Origin: Achromobacter mucicolens
GTDB taxonomy: Bacteria; Pseudomonadota; Gammaproteobacteria; Burkholderiales; Burkholderiaceae_B
Assembly (NCBI RefSeq): GCF_902859725.1
Contig: NZ_CADIJP010000012.1
Span: 1-64,000 of the forward strand
Direction: 5' to 3'
DNA length: 64,000 nt
The first letter of the stretch is position 1; the number at the start of each line of letters is the position of its first letter. Under the pieces are notes generated by a model. The model saw only the letters and a program-made list of their open reading frames with translations, did no database searches and was not told the DNA's origin. The position numbers and the translations under genes are program-made. Positions 1 through 8,646 of the stretch are shown here, piece after piece.

Positions 1-74
1 ATTGGGTTGCCCCGCCACCTGTTGCACTTGCTTGGCTTCGCGTCTCAAAACTGTCTGAGCTGCGAAGGAGCGAG

Positions 75-102
75 ACTATAGCACAGAATTTTGGGCTGTC
101 AT
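75..102 (-). promoter_or_regulatory. Sigma70-like promoter directed off the left edge
   Basis: On the minus strand ATGACA (97-102) and TATAGT (75-80) are 16 bases apart, each five of six matches to the -35 and -10 consensus. The following bases (CTCGC) are GC-rich, as at stable-RNA promoters. The transcript would leave the window, so its product is not visible; a stable RNA operon is only a guess. No convincing gene lies in 1-243. Confidence 0.4.
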
Positions 103-127
103 GCCAGTGTCGCAATTTTTTGGTGTG

Positions 128-151
128 TCGGCGGCAGCTAGAAGCCGCCGA
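128..151. repeat. Perfect 8-bp inverted repeat
   Basis: TCGGCGGC (128-135) and GCCGCCGA (144-151) form a GC-rich stem with an 8-base loop, 93 bases beyond the stop of the minus-strand gene ending at 244. No T-tract follows on either strand (a T run precedes it on the plus strand), so it is not a textbook intrinsic terminator, but it may protect the 3' end of that mRNA. Confidence 0.4.
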
Positions 152-243
152 CCATGGGTAACGCGACTCGCTGTCTCTCTATATATAGCGAACCGGCGAG
201 GAGCCCGTGGGTAGAGGCGGCGGACGCGGGCGGGCGGGGTCAC

Positions 244-543
244 TTACCAGCGCAAGTAATGATTGTTGCGCAACCGCGCGAGATCGCGGCTCAGGGCGAC
301 TTCGTTTACCAGCCATTGGGGCGCGCCCACGTCATTGAGCAGGTGGGTATCCATCTCTTGTGCGAGGTTGCGCATACGCCGTTCGTTGCGGCGAACACAA
401 TAGGCGTTCCACAGACGCGCCATGAAACTGCGGTCTGGCGCCTGGGCGCTTTCCAGCACGGCGACCGGTTCGGCGTCGGCCAGTTTGGCTTTGGGGGGCG
501 CACCGGCCAAGGTGACAGGCGGCATGAAAGGCTGAGCGGTCAT
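244..543 (-). CDS. Small DUF1127-like protein
   Basis: This 99-residue protein has a disordered Pro/Ala-rich N-terminal half and a basic C-terminal half (RRNERRMRNLAQEMDTHLL, then DVGAP) resembling DUF1127, a domain of small proteins linked in alphaproteobacteria to RNA binding and phosphate or stress responses. The start at 543 is chosen because AAGGAG lies six bases upstream of that ATG; the reading frame continues to a TTG at 588 without a ribosome site. It is divergent from the LysR gene at 666, a common arrangement for a regulator and its target. The family assignment is from motif resemblance only. Confidence 0.65.
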   Translation of the reverse strand: MTAQPFMPPVTLAGAPPKAKLADAEPVAVLESAQAPDRSFMARLWNAYCVRRNERRMRNLAQEMDTHLLNDVGAPQWLVNEVALSRDLARLRNNHYLRW

Positions 544-665
544 CACGGGCTCCTTTGCTGATCCGTTTTGGTAAGCGTAGTCGCCCAATGCCCGCCTGAA
601 AATCTAATTGTTTTGGCATGATCGGTAAGCTACGATGACCAGTCGAATTCCAGCCTGGATCTCCC

Positions 666-1589
666 ATGCGATTGCCCCTCAATACGCTTCCTGCCTTTCG
701 CGTTGTCGCGGAATTGCAGAACCTTCGCGCTGCGGCGGAGCGCCTTCACCTCACACATAGCGCGGTCAGCCAGCAGATCAAGGTGCTGGAAGAGCAGATT
801 GGCTTTACGCTTTTCGAGCGCAGCGGGCGCGGCATCGTGCTCAACTCGGCGGGCGCGGCACTTCTGTGCAGCGTGCAAAGCGCCATGGCGCTGCTCGATG
901 AAGGGCTTATGGCTGCGAGCGCGGCTGCGTCCGGCAGCGAGCAAAGGCTGCGGGTGTCTGTGTTGCCTTCGTTTGCCCAGCGGTGGTTGCTTCCGCGCAT
1001 GGCGCGTTGGCGCGCACGGCATCCCGGCCTGGCGTTGGAGATCGAGACGTCCCAGCAATTGGTGGACTTGTTGCGCGACGGCTTTCATGCCGCGCTTCGA
1101 ATCGGGCAAGGGCCCTGGCCCGGAGTGGAATCGGAGCCGCTGTTTGATGTGCCCTTGCCGCTCATCGTGCTTGCTTCGCCCGAGACGATGGCCGCCCTCC
1201 CCGACAACTCCCCCCAAACGTTGGCGCGCCAACCGCTGCTGGGCGAACGTGAGCTATGGCAGCATTGGTTTGCAGCAGCCGGATTTCCGACGCAGGTCAC
1301 GCCTGTGGCGTCATTCAACGATGCGGGGATGATGCTGCAAGCAGCTGAGCAGGGGCTGGGAATTACGTTGGGCCGAGAACTGCTGGCGGCGGATGCGCTG
1401 TGCGCGGGGCGGCTTGTGCAGGTGTCGCCGGTGCGCGTGCACTACGAATTGGCGCAGACCTATCACCTGGTCTATCGGCCAAGCTTGCGGGACTGGGCGC
1501 CCCTGGCCGAGTTCAAGCAGTGGCTGCGCGACGAACTGGAAATTTCGCGCCAGACGCTGGTGACCTCCAAGTCCGAAGACGAGGCCTAA
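666..1589 (+). CDS. LysR-family regulator (GcvA-like)
   Basis: The 307-residue product has an N-terminal winged helix-turn-helix (residues about 5-63, with LRAAAERLHLTHSAVSQQIK) followed by a LysR substrate-binding domain. The start of the HTH (LNTLPAFRVVAELQNLRAAA) and the length are typical of the GcvA/AmpR-like branch. It lies divergently from the DUF1127-like gene, 122 bases away, so that gene is its most likely target. The co-inducer cannot be predicted. Its ribosome site is weak. Confidence 0.85.
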   Translation: MRLPLNTLPAFRVVAELQNLRAAAERLHLTHSAVSQQIKVLEEQIGFTLFERSGRGIVLNSAGAALLCSVQSAMALLDEGLMAASAAASGSEQRLRVSVLPSFAQRWLLPRMARWRARHPGLALEIETSQQLVDLLRDGFHAALRIGQGPWPGVESEPLFDVPLPLIVLASPETMAALPDNSPQTLARQPLLGERELWQHWFAAAGFPTQVTPVASFNDAGMMLQAAEQGLGITLGRELLAADALCAGRLVQVSPVRVHYELAQTYHLVYRPSLRDWAPLAEFKQWLRDELEISRQTLVTSKSEDEA

Positions 1590-1590
1590 T

Positions 1591-1626
1591 GAAAAAAAAG
1601 GTAAAGCAGCGTGCAGCCGCTTTACC
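1591..1626 (-). terminator. Intrinsic terminator of the CoA-transferase gene
   Basis: GGTAAAGC (1600-1607) pairs with GCTTTACC (1619-1626). On the minus strand the stem is followed by eight T residues, the classic form. It lies 110 bases beyond the CoA-transferase stop codon at 1736 and directly abuts the stop codon of the convergent LysR gene. Confidence 0.85.
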
Positions 1627-1638
1627 TTGACCAAAACA

Positions 1639-1705
1639 CGGCGTCCGGCAGGACCTAGCCTCAAACAGCCTGGGTTCGCTTCGCTCGAAGCCCAGGCGGA
1701 CGCCG
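1639..1705. repeat. Nested inverted repeats in the CoA-transferase 3' region
   Basis: CGGCGTCCG (1639-1647) is complementary to CGGACGCCG (1697-1705). Inside lies a second stem, GCCTGGG-TTCG (1668-1678) with CGAA-G-CCCAGGC (1686-1697). Together with the terminator at 1591-1626 this makes a heavily folded 3' untranslated region of about 110 bases. Its role is unknown; mRNA stabilisation or an sRNA released from the 3' end are both possible. Confidence 0.55.
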
Positions 1706-1735
1706 CGACGGCGGCAGTCAATCTTCAGTCCCGCA

Positions 1736-3253
1736 TCAGGCGACCTTGCGGGTGGATGCGGGGACAGGCTGCATCGAGTCGGTTTCGTTGAACCGCTGAT
1801 GCCACGAGAATGCTTCTTCGAGCAGATGCGGCGTCTGGCCGCCGCGTTCGCAGGCGCGATCAAAGTAGTCTTGCAGCGCGTCGCGGTAAGTCGGATGCAC
1901 GCAATTCTGGATGATCGCGCGCGCACGCTCGCGCGGCGCCAAGCCGCGCAGGTCGGCTAGACCGCATTCCGTGACCAGCACATCGACGTCATGCTCCGTG
2001 TGATCGACATGGGACACCATCGGGACCACGCTGGAGATGTCGCCACTCTTGGCCATCGACTTGGACACGAAAATCGAGATATGCGCGTTGCGGGCGAAGT
2101 CGCCTGAGCCGCCAATGCCGTTCATCATGTGCGTGCCGCCGACGTGCGTGGAATTCACGTTGCCGTAAATGTCGAATTCCAGCGCCGTATTGATGGCAAT
2201 GATGCCAAGGCGCCGCACGATTTCAGGCGCGTTGCTGATCTCTTGCGGGCGCAGCACGATGCGCTGGCGGTAGTGTTCCATGTTGGCGAGGATCTTTTCA
2301 TACACCGGCTTGGACACGGTGATGGAAGACGCCGATGCGAATGCGAGCTTACCCTGGTCGAGGAGCTCGATGGCGCTGTCCTGCAGCACCTCGGAGTACA
2401 TGACCAGGTTCTCGAAGTCGGATGACTCGAAGCCGTGCAATACCGCATTGGCGATGGTGCCGATGCCTGCCTGCAGCGGCAGCAGCGAATTGGTCAGGCG
2501 GCCGGCGTTGACTTCGCCGCGCAGGAACTGGTTGATGTGGCCCGCGATCGCGTTGGTTTCCGCATCGGGCGGCAGCGCGTTGGAGGGACTGTCGGGCTCC
2601 TGCGTGATGACGATGGCGGCGATGCGGGAAGGATCCACCTCGATGAAGGGCTGGCCGATGCGCTGGTCTGCCGACACCAGGCCGATGGGCTGGCGGGTGG
2701 GACGGTCACCGGGGATGTAGATATCGTGCAGACCTTCGATGGCCGTGGGCACGCTCATGTTCAGTTCGACGATGATCTTGTCGGCCTGTTGCACGAACGA
2801 CGCCGAATTGCCCACCGACATCGTCGGCACTATCGCGCCGGTTTCGGTGATGGCGGCGGCCTCGATGATGGCCACGTTGATGGGCCCCAGGTGACCCGCG
2901 CGCAATTGTTCCACCGTTTCGGACAGGTGCTGGTCGATGAAGGCGATTTCGCCTTGATTGATCTTGCGGCGCAGGGTCGTGTCGACCTGGAACGGCAGGC
3001 GCCGCGCGAGCGCATTGGCCTGCGCCAGCATCTTATCGGTGTCGTGCCCGAGCGATGCGCCGGTGATCAAGGTGATGGAGAGCGGTTCGCGTTCGGCTCG
3101 CGCGGCCAGCGCAGCGGGCACCGACTTACAGTCGCCCGCCCGGGTAAATCCGCTCATTCCGACGGTCATTCCGTCCTGAATCAGTAAGGCGGCCTGTTCG
3201 GCTGTGGTGATCCGGGCGTGCAGTTCTGGGTTGCGGATCCGGTCGAAAGGCAT
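1736..3253 (-). CDS. Acetyl-CoA hydrolase/succinate CoA-transferase family
   Basis: This 505-residue protein belongs to the class I CoA-transferases of the AarC/Cat1/ScpC type, which move CoA between succinate and acetate or propionate. The catalytic glutamate is seen at E288 in MYSEVLQD, and the glycine-rich CoA-site motif GGTHMMNGIGGSGDF lies at 372-386. Length fits the family (about 500). GGAG precedes the ATG. It is monocistronic, ends at a strong terminator, and is divergent from a LysR gene at 3500, probably its regulator. The acyl donor (acetyl- or propionyl-CoA) cannot be decided from sequence. Confidence 0.9.
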   Translation of the reverse strand: MPFDRIRNPELHARITTAEQAALLIQDGMTVGMSGFTRAGDCKSVPAALAARAEREPLSITLITGASLGHDTDKMLAQANALARRLPFQVDTTLRRKINQGEIAFIDQHLSETVEQLRAGHLGPINVAIIEAAAITETGAIVPTMSVGNSASFVQQADKIIVELNMSVPTAIEGLHDIYIPGDRPTRQPIGLVSADQRIGQPFIEVDPSRIAAIVITQEPDSPSNALPPDAETNAIAGHINQFLRGEVNAGRLTNSLLPLQAGIGTIANAVLHGFESSDFENLVMYSEVLQDSAIELLDQGKLAFASASSITVSKPVYEKILANMEHYRQRIVLRPQEISNAPEIVRRLGIIAINTALEFDIYGNVNSTHVGGTHMMNGIGGSGDFARNAHISIFVSKSMAKSGDISSVVPMVSHVDHTEHDVDVLVTECGLADLRGLAPRERARAIIQNCVHPTYRDALQDYFDRACERGGQTPHLLEEAFSWHQRFNETDSMQPVPASTRKVA

Positions 3254-3499
3254 GTTGTCTCCAAATTCAAAGGCTTGCGGCTTAGGGCCGGGCGCGGCGA
3301 AGGATCTTCAGCGCCCGGGCACCGTCTGACGCGGCGTTTCCCGAGGTTCCAAGGGCCGCGGATGCGGGCGATGGAACGATTTTTCGGCAGTATAGGAACG
3401 CGGACGCAAATCTCGTAATGACTTAAAATCATCCAATCCAGTCGTTTTTTTCATCATTTGCATTTTCGTCGCGCATCGCGCGAAGGGGTCAGCTTTCCC

Positions 3500-4426
3500 A
3501 TGGACGTGCGCGCTTTGCGGTATTTCGTGGAAACCGTCCGCCATGCCAGCTTCACTCAGGCAGCGAAGGCGCTGTTCGTCACGCAGTCCACGGTGAGCAA
3601 GATGATCCGGCAGCTGGAAGAAGAAGCCGGCACGCCGCTCCTGATTCGCGATGGGCATACGGCCCGCCCCACCGATACAGGCCGGGTCATGTACCAGCGC
3701 GGCCTGCAGGTGCTGGAGACCATGCGCCAACTATCGGAAGAACTGCGGCAAACCGCGGAACTGGGGCGCGGCGCGCTGGAGGTCGGTATCCCCCCGATGA
3801 TCAATCTGCTGTTCACGCCGGTGGTCAAGCGGTTTCGTGAATTGCATCCCGGCATTCATCTGACACTGCGCGAAGGGACCGGCCAGGCCGTGGAAGGCCT
3901 GGTGGCCAGCGGCGAACTGGAGGTTGGAGCCACCATCCTGCCGGTCGCCCCCGACAGCGGCCTGGTTGCACAAGCGTTTGGCAGCTACCCGATTTGGGTG
4001 ATTGGCCCGCCCGACGCGCCCTGGTCCGGAAAGACCTCGCTGCCGCTGAGCGCGCTACGCGACGCGCGGCTGCTGATTCCCACCGACGACTTCGCGATCA
4101 CCCGGCGGTTGCGCCAGGCGTTTGCCGATGCGGGACTGCAGCCCAGCATCGCGGCGCAGAGCGCTCACTGGGATTTCCTGGTGGCGATGGCGTCGGCAGG
4201 GCTGGGGGTGGCCCTGCTTCCCGAACCCCTGATGCAGCGGATGAAGACGCGGGGCCTTAGCACCGCCAAGCTGGCGAAGTCCGGCATGCAATGGGAAGTT
4301 GGGCATATCTGGCTGCAATCCGGCTATCTATCGTTCGCCGCCCGCGCCTGGCTGGAGGTATGCGATGCCGTGCTGGGCAAGCCTCGGAGCCGGGCGGCGC
4401 GCGCCCACCAAGTCACTGAGAGTTGA
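3500..4426 (+). CDS. LysR-family regulator
   Basis: The 308-residue protein starts with MDVRALRYFVETVRHASFTQ, a standard LysR N-terminus, with the recognition helix at about residues 28-45 (FVTQSTVSKMIRQLEEEAGT), then a CynR/CbbR-like effector domain. The ATG at 3500 is preferred over an upstream start at 3458 because the extra 14 residues do not belong to the fold, and GAAGGGG lies upstream of it. The 246-base region shared with the divergent CoA-transferase gene should hold its binding sites. Regulation of carboxylate or acyl-CoA metabolism is an inference from that neighbour. Confidence 0.85.
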   Translation: MDVRALRYFVETVRHASFTQAAKALFVTQSTVSKMIRQLEEEAGTPLLIRDGHTARPTDTGRVMYQRGLQVLETMRQLSEELRQTAELGRGALEVGIPPMINLLFTPVVKRFRELHPGIHLTLREGTGQAVEGLVASGELEVGATILPVAPDSGLVAQAFGSYPIWVIGPPDAPWSGKTSLPLSALRDARLLIPTDDFAITRRLRQAFADAGLQPSIAAQSAHWDFLVAMASAGLGVALLPEPLMQRMKTRGLSTAKLAKSGMQWEVGHIWLQSGYLSFAARAWLEVCDAVLGKPRSRAARAHQVTES

Positions 4427-4651
4427 ATCCAAACGTTCGGCTCGTAAACAGGGGTTGCGACGGGCCGTGGCCGCCCGCGGACGAGGCGCAAGCGCCGCAA
4501 ATCCGGCCCCGTTTTTCTGCCCGCCAGCGGCGATATTCACCGCGCTGGCACGAGCCCTGAAATTTAGGGACGCAACAGCATTTTTGTTGCAACGGGCAGC
4601 CGGGCGGCTTGTTATGCTGCCGCCTCGACGCGAGCAACTCGCCCCAAGAAC

Positions 4652-7066
4652 ATGATCCCCACCACGTACCCTCTGCTCATGCGCGCCCGCCTCGTTCGCG
4701 CGCCCAACCTGGCGGCGCTGCTTGCCGCGCTGCTGCTGGTGTTCAGCTTGCTGCCCGCCTTTGCGGCGCCGCCCGCCACCCCAGCCGATACCGAAGCCGT
4801 ATTGGCCGCCGCGCGTAAGCAGATCGACGAGATCCGCAAGCAGATCCCCGACCAAACGGACGACGCCGTGCTGCTCAAACAACGCGGCGAGGCGCTGGAC
4901 ATTCAATCGAAGGCGGATGCCGCCACGGAGGCGCTGACGCCGCAGCTGGCCAGCGTGACCGCGCGACTGAGCGAACTGGGCACGCCGCCGGACGGCGCCA
5001 AGGAAGCGCCCGATGTGGCGGCACAACGCACGCAGCTTGAGAAAAACAGCCGCGCCCTGGACGCGCAAATCAAGCTGGCGAGGCTGCTGTCGGTAGACGC
5101 CGGACAGACCGCCGAGCAGATATCGGCCCAGCGGCGCAAGCAGTTCCAGGCGCGCTTAGGCGAGCGTCGCGATTCCTTCCTGTCCGGCCAATTCTGGACC
5201 GAATTCCGCCAGGAATTCCCCCGGGATCTGGAGCGGCTGGAAGCGCTGCGCGATGACCTGTCCACCGCCGTCGGACAGACGCCCAAGTGGGGCTGGCTGC
5301 TGCTCGCCGTCGTCGCCGGTCTGGCGATTGCACTGCGCGTCTGGGTTGGCCGTTACCTGCTGCGGTTAACGGCAACGCGCGTGCCGCCTGGCCGGTTGCG
5401 CCGTTCTTTCCTGGCCGTGGCCCTCGTCGCGCTATCGGTCGCAACGCCCGGCGTAATCGCCTTGCTGATCCAGGCCGGCCTGGACTGGCGGTCGCAACTT
5501 TCGGACCGCACCGCGTCACTTCTGACCAACCTGGTGGCGACCGTGTGTTTTGGCGGGTTCGTTTCAGGGCTGGGCTTCGCGCTCCTGTCGACCAATCGTC
5601 CTTCCTGGCGCCTGCCGCCGGTCAGCGACATCGTGGCGAACCGCCTGCGCTGGCTCCCCGGCACGCTGGGCGTGCTGGTGGTCCTGATCTGGCTCGCCGA
5701 AAGGTTGCCTGTGCTGCTCGACGCCAGCCTGACGACGACCATTACGCTGACCGGCATCGTGGGCGTGCTGAGCATGGCGATGCTGGCCGCCGTATTGGCG
5801 ATCAGCCGTCGCCTGCGCCGGCAGGTCATGCAGGACAGCGAAGCGCCGATTCCGCTGTGGGTCTCGCTGATGCTGGCCGCCATCTGGACGGTGCTGATCG
5901 TCAGCCTTGCCAGCCTGCTGGCAGGCTACGTGGCGTTTGGCAGCTTCCTGGTCAAGCAGGTGTTGTGGGTGCTGATCGTGCTGGCCTCGGCTTACCTGGC
6001 CTCCACGCTGATCGAGGACGGATTCAGCACGCTGCTGGGGACGGCACACCGCGAAGGTGGCGAAGGCGAAGGGCCCAGCATGCGCGATCAGGCCGCCGTG
6101 CTGCTGTCGGGCCTTGGCCGAGTGGCGATCGCGCTGCTCGCCATCATTCTGGTGCTGGCGCCCTTCGGCGAGGCGCCGATGGATCTGGTGCAGCGCTTTG
6201 ACCAGTTGCGTAAAGGTCTGGCCATCGGTGAGGCGCAGATCCGCCCGGGCGCGGTGCTGCAGGCGCTGATCGTGCTGGCGCTGTCGTTGCTGAGCGTCAA
6301 GATGCTCAAGCGCTGGCTCTCGAACCGCTACCTGCCCACGACCGAACTGGATCCCGGCATGCAATTGTCTGCCGCGACGCTGTTCGGCTACGGCGGTTTC
6401 GTGCTGGCGGTGGCTTTGTCGCTATCCGCCGCCGGGATCGGTCTGGAACGGGTCGCATGGATTGCGAGCGCGCTGTCGGTGGGTATCGGTTTCGGCCTTC
6501 AAGCCGTCGTGCAGAATTTCGTGTCGGGTCTGATCCTGCTTGCCGAGCGGCCGGTGAAGGTGGGCGATTGGGTGTCGCTCGGCGGCGTGGAGGGCGACAT
6601 CCTGCGCATCAACGTTCGCGCCACCGAGATCCAGATGGGCGACCGGTCCACGGTGATCGTGCCCAATTCCGAATTCGTGACGAAGACAGTACGCAACGTG
6701 ACGCGGTCCAACCCGCTTGGGCTGGTGCAGATCAAGCTGCCCATGCCGCTGTCGACGGATGCCGAAAAGGTGCGCGAGCTGATGCTGCAGGCCTTTGCCG
6801 ATCACGAGGACGTATTGGAGTCGCCTGCGCCCAACGTATTCCTGGATGGGATCGATGCTGGCCACCTGATCTTCAACGCCAGGGGCTACGTGTCCTCGCC
6901 CCGTGCGGCGTACGGTGTGCGCAGCGCGCTGCTGTTCACGGTGCTCAAGCGGCTGGACGAGGCCAAGCTCGAAGTGTCGTCGCCGCCGACGATGCTGATT
7001 GCGGCGGCGCCGGAGCCCGCGCAGGCGCCTGCGCCCATCGCGGTAGCCCCGCCCGCTTCACCCTGA
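4652..7066 (+). CDS. Large MscS-family mechanosensitive channel (DUF3772 type)
   Basis: An 804-residue inner-membrane channel. Residues about 10-38 are a signal peptide (hydrophobic LAALLAALLLVFSLLPAFA). A periplasmic coiled-coil-like domain follows (about 40-200, rich in Gln, Asp and Arg, DUF3772-like), then about ten or eleven membrane segments. The pore helix and beta-domain of MscS are at about 600-690 (GIGFGLQAVVQNFVSG, RPVKVGDWVSLGGVEGDI, VIVPNSEFVTKTVRNVTR). The C-terminus is a Pro/Ala tail. It opens under membrane tension to release solutes. No strong ribosome site decides between ATG 4652 and ATG 4679. It stands alone; 4427-4651 upstream holds no gene. Confidence 0.88.
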   Translation: MIPTTYPLLMRARLVRAPNLAALLAALLLVFSLLPAFAAPPATPADTEAVLAAARKQIDEIRKQIPDQTDDAVLLKQRGEALDIQSKADAATEALTPQLASVTARLSELGTPPDGAKEAPDVAAQRTQLEKNSRALDAQIKLARLLSVDAGQTAEQISAQRRKQFQARLGERRDSFLSGQFWTEFRQEFPRDLERLEALRDDLSTAVGQTPKWGWLLLAVVAGLAIALRVWVGRYLLRLTATRVPPGRLRRSFLAVALVALSVATPGVIALLIQAGLDWRSQLSDRTASLLTNLVATVCFGGFVSGLGFALLSTNRPSWRLPPVSDIVANRLRWLPGTLGVLVVLIWLAERLPVLLDASLTTTITLTGIVGVLSMAMLAAVLAISRRLRRQVMQDSEAPIPLWVSLMLAAIWTVLIVSLASLLAGYVAFGSFLVKQVLWVLIVLASAYLASTLIEDGFSTLLGTAHREGGEGEGPSMRDQAAVLLSGLGRVAIALLAIILVLAPFGEAPMDLVQRFDQLRKGLAIGEAQIRPGAVLQALIVLALSLLSVKMLKRWLSNRYLPTTELDPGMQLSAATLFGYGGFVLAVALSLSAAGIGLERVAWIASALSVGIGFGLQAVVQNFVSGLILLAERPVKVGDWVSLGGVEGDILRINVRATEIQMGDRSTVIVPNSEFVTKTVRNVTRSNPLGLVQIKLPMPLSTDAEKVRELMLQAFADHEDVLESPAPNVFLDGIDAGHLIFNARGYVSSPRAAYGVRSALLFTVLKRLDEAKLEVSSPPTMLIAAAPEPAQAPAPIAVAPPASP

Positions 7067-7102
7067 TTGCCCGCGCGGCCATCCGGCCCCGGCCCCGCCG
7101 TC

Positions 7103-7786
7103 TCAGCCGGGCGAATACAGGTCGGCAAACTGCTGACGCTCCAGGCGGGGATTCCGAAGCGGCGGCGCGGTAAAAGCCGCGCTGCGAGCCGACATCACGG
7201 GATAGCCTTGCGACGCCTGCGCCTGGGGCGCGACGGGCACGGGGCCCGCCGTCTGGACGGGCGTTTGCGGCGCGACCTGCGCCACGGCGCCGCTGTCGAA
7301 CCGGTGATCCGCCGTCGTCAAGGCCGGATTGGTGCAGAGTCCCTGCGCCACCAGCGCCGCCTTGGTGCGGTCGTCGGTCTGGCACAGGATATCGATGGCT
7401 GCCGTTTCCAGACGCCGCGAGCGGTCCGCGTCCTTGGTCGACGCCGCCGCCTGCATCGTGCGCTCGAAGTTGCGGCGAAGGCTGCATTTTTGGTCTTCGA
7501 TCGGAATCGCAACGTTCATCCCGAATCCCACGACGGAACCGCCGCCGCCCGCCGACACCATGCAGCTGTCGGACGAGAACGAGCCGTAGAAGCTCTGGCC
7601 GCCGACCGGCGGCGCGCTGCGCAACGTGCTGGTGCCGCTATTGCTGGAATTGAGCGTGATGCCCTGATTGTTGCCCGCGTTGGTCGACCCGGACGATGCC
7701 GAGGTCGAGGAACTGGACGTGCTGGTCTGCGCCCCGGCCGACATGGCGGCAAACGACAGGGAAATGGCTAGAACTATGGTCTTCAT
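7103..7786 (-). CDS. Secreted protein of unknown function
   Basis: The 227-residue product begins with a clear signal peptide (MKTIVLAISLSFAAMSAGAQ) followed by a Ser/Thr/Gly low-complexity stretch (residues 20-55), a glycine-rich segment with AGGGGSVVGFG (about 77-87), a short charged helical region with three cysteines in total, and a Pro/Gln/Ala-rich C-terminus. I do not recognise the family. GAGGGGA is a good ribosome site. It is the second gene of a pair with the secreted protein at 7831-8307; a very stable hairpin sits between them. A surface or matrix role is inferred from composition only. Confidence 0.65.
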   Translation of the reverse strand: MKTIVLAISLSFAAMSAGAQTSTSSSSTSASSGSTNAGNNQGITLNSSNSGTSTLRSAPPVGGQSFYGSFSSDSCMVSAGGGGSVVGFGMNVAIPIEDQKCSLRRNFERTMQAAASTKDADRSRRLETAAIDILCQTDDRTKAALVAQGLCTNPALTTADHRFDSGAVAQVAPQTPVQTAGPVPVAPQAQASQGYPVMSARSAAFTAPPLRNPRLERQQFADLYSPG

Positions 7787-7799
7787 GATGTCCCCTCGC

Positions 7800-7821
7800 C
7801 CGGACGGCCGAAGCCGTCCGG
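7800..7821 (-). repeat. Intercistronic hairpin with UUCG tetraloop
   Basis: CCGGACGGC (7800-7808) and GCCGTCCGG (7813-7821) form a perfect 9-bp stem. On the mRNA strand the loop is UUCG closed by a C-G pair, an exceptionally stable tetraloop. No T-tract follows, so it is more likely a partial attenuator or processing and stability element setting the ratio of the two secreted proteins. Confidence 0.65.
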
Positions 7822-7830
7822 ATAATTCGG

Positions 7831-8307
7831 TCAGCGATTGAACCCGCCGACATGGCCCACCGCGCCGATGCCGTGTATCGACCCGAAAGCGCCGATGTTC
7901 GCTGCATGGAACGTCCCCGTCGCCGACGCGCTCGTTTCCGTCTTGCCGAAGGTGGCGCCGCCGTTCGCGATGCTGTCGCCGACCATGATCGGCGCATTGC
8001 CCGACACATGCCCGTAAGACTCGCTATTGGCGTATTGCCGTGTGCTGGTGACGACTTGCGTGCCATCGCGGCTGAACGTGCCGCCGACCTCCGCGATGCC
8101 GCCCGTGCTGCCGAACGACGTCTGGCTCGATGAGCCATAGCCGTTTATCTGGGTGGCGACCACCGAACTGCCGGTGGAGATGGATGACGCGGTACCGTTG
8201 ATGGCGCCGGCGTGGCCGGTCACCGAACCTCCGACCTGGCCCGGGCCAGTGGCGTAAGCCGATGCGGCGAACAATGACAACGCGGCGACTGCTGCGAGCT
8301 TTTTCAT
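7831..8307 (-). CDS. Secreted Gly/Ser-rich protein of unknown function
   Basis: A 158-residue protein with a signal peptide (MKKLAAVAALSLFAASAYA) and a mature part made almost entirely of Gly, Ser, Thr, Ala and Val with regularly spaced SxSxG and GxVxG patterns, suggesting a beta-rich, fibre-like or adhesin-like fold. No cysteines and few charges. AGGAGGAG lies just upstream of the ATG, one of the strongest ribosome sites in the window, implying high expression. It is first in a two-gene unit with 7103-7786. Family not recognised; curli-like or phage-derived surface proteins are alternatives. Confidence 0.65.
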   Translation of the reverse strand: MKKLAAVAALSLFAASAYATGPGQVGGSVTGHAGAINGTASSISTGSSVVATQINGYGSSSQTSFGSTGGIAEVGGTFSRDGTQVVTSTRQYANSESYGHVSGNAPIMVGDSIANGGATFGKTETSASATGTFHAANIGAFGSIHGIGAVGHVGGFNR

Positions 8308-8646
8308 TTGAGCTCCTCCTGATCCGTCTGCACGGATGCACAGGTGCCGGAGACCGACCGGCGCGGACCGTTACTCCCCCAGGTACTGCGCCCGTCCAGG
8401 GCCAGGGCGTGGGACTTTCGTATTGGTACGGAATGATTGCGCCGTCCTAGGCAGGTCGGTATCGGTTAAACGAACGACCGGGTCTTTCTGGCGGATGGAC
8501 GCGCGAATTACACAAACCTGAAAGAGGAGACGCCGGGCCGATGCGGCCATGCGTATGGATGACGCCAAGCGTGCGCGAAGACTCGCCGTAAGGGCGGCTG
8601 TCAGCTCAAAGGATGGGTGTGCGCGCGGGCGGCTCGCGCATGATAT
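8308..8646. other. Gene-free interval upstream of the secreted pair
   Basis: These 339 bases lie between the secreted Gly/Ser-rich gene and the end of the membrane-protein gene at 8647, both on the minus strand, so the promoter of the secreted pair must be here. I see no clear -35/-10 pair, no RNA gene and no supported ORF. GTCTGCACGG (8326-8335) and CCGGCGCGGACCG (8358-8370) recur in the same order at 33418-33447. Confidence 0.4.

Noticed and set aside
8371-8568. 65-residue minus-strand frame in the gap before the secreted pair
   Set aside because: No ribosome site, no recognisable domain, and basic residues as expected by chance.
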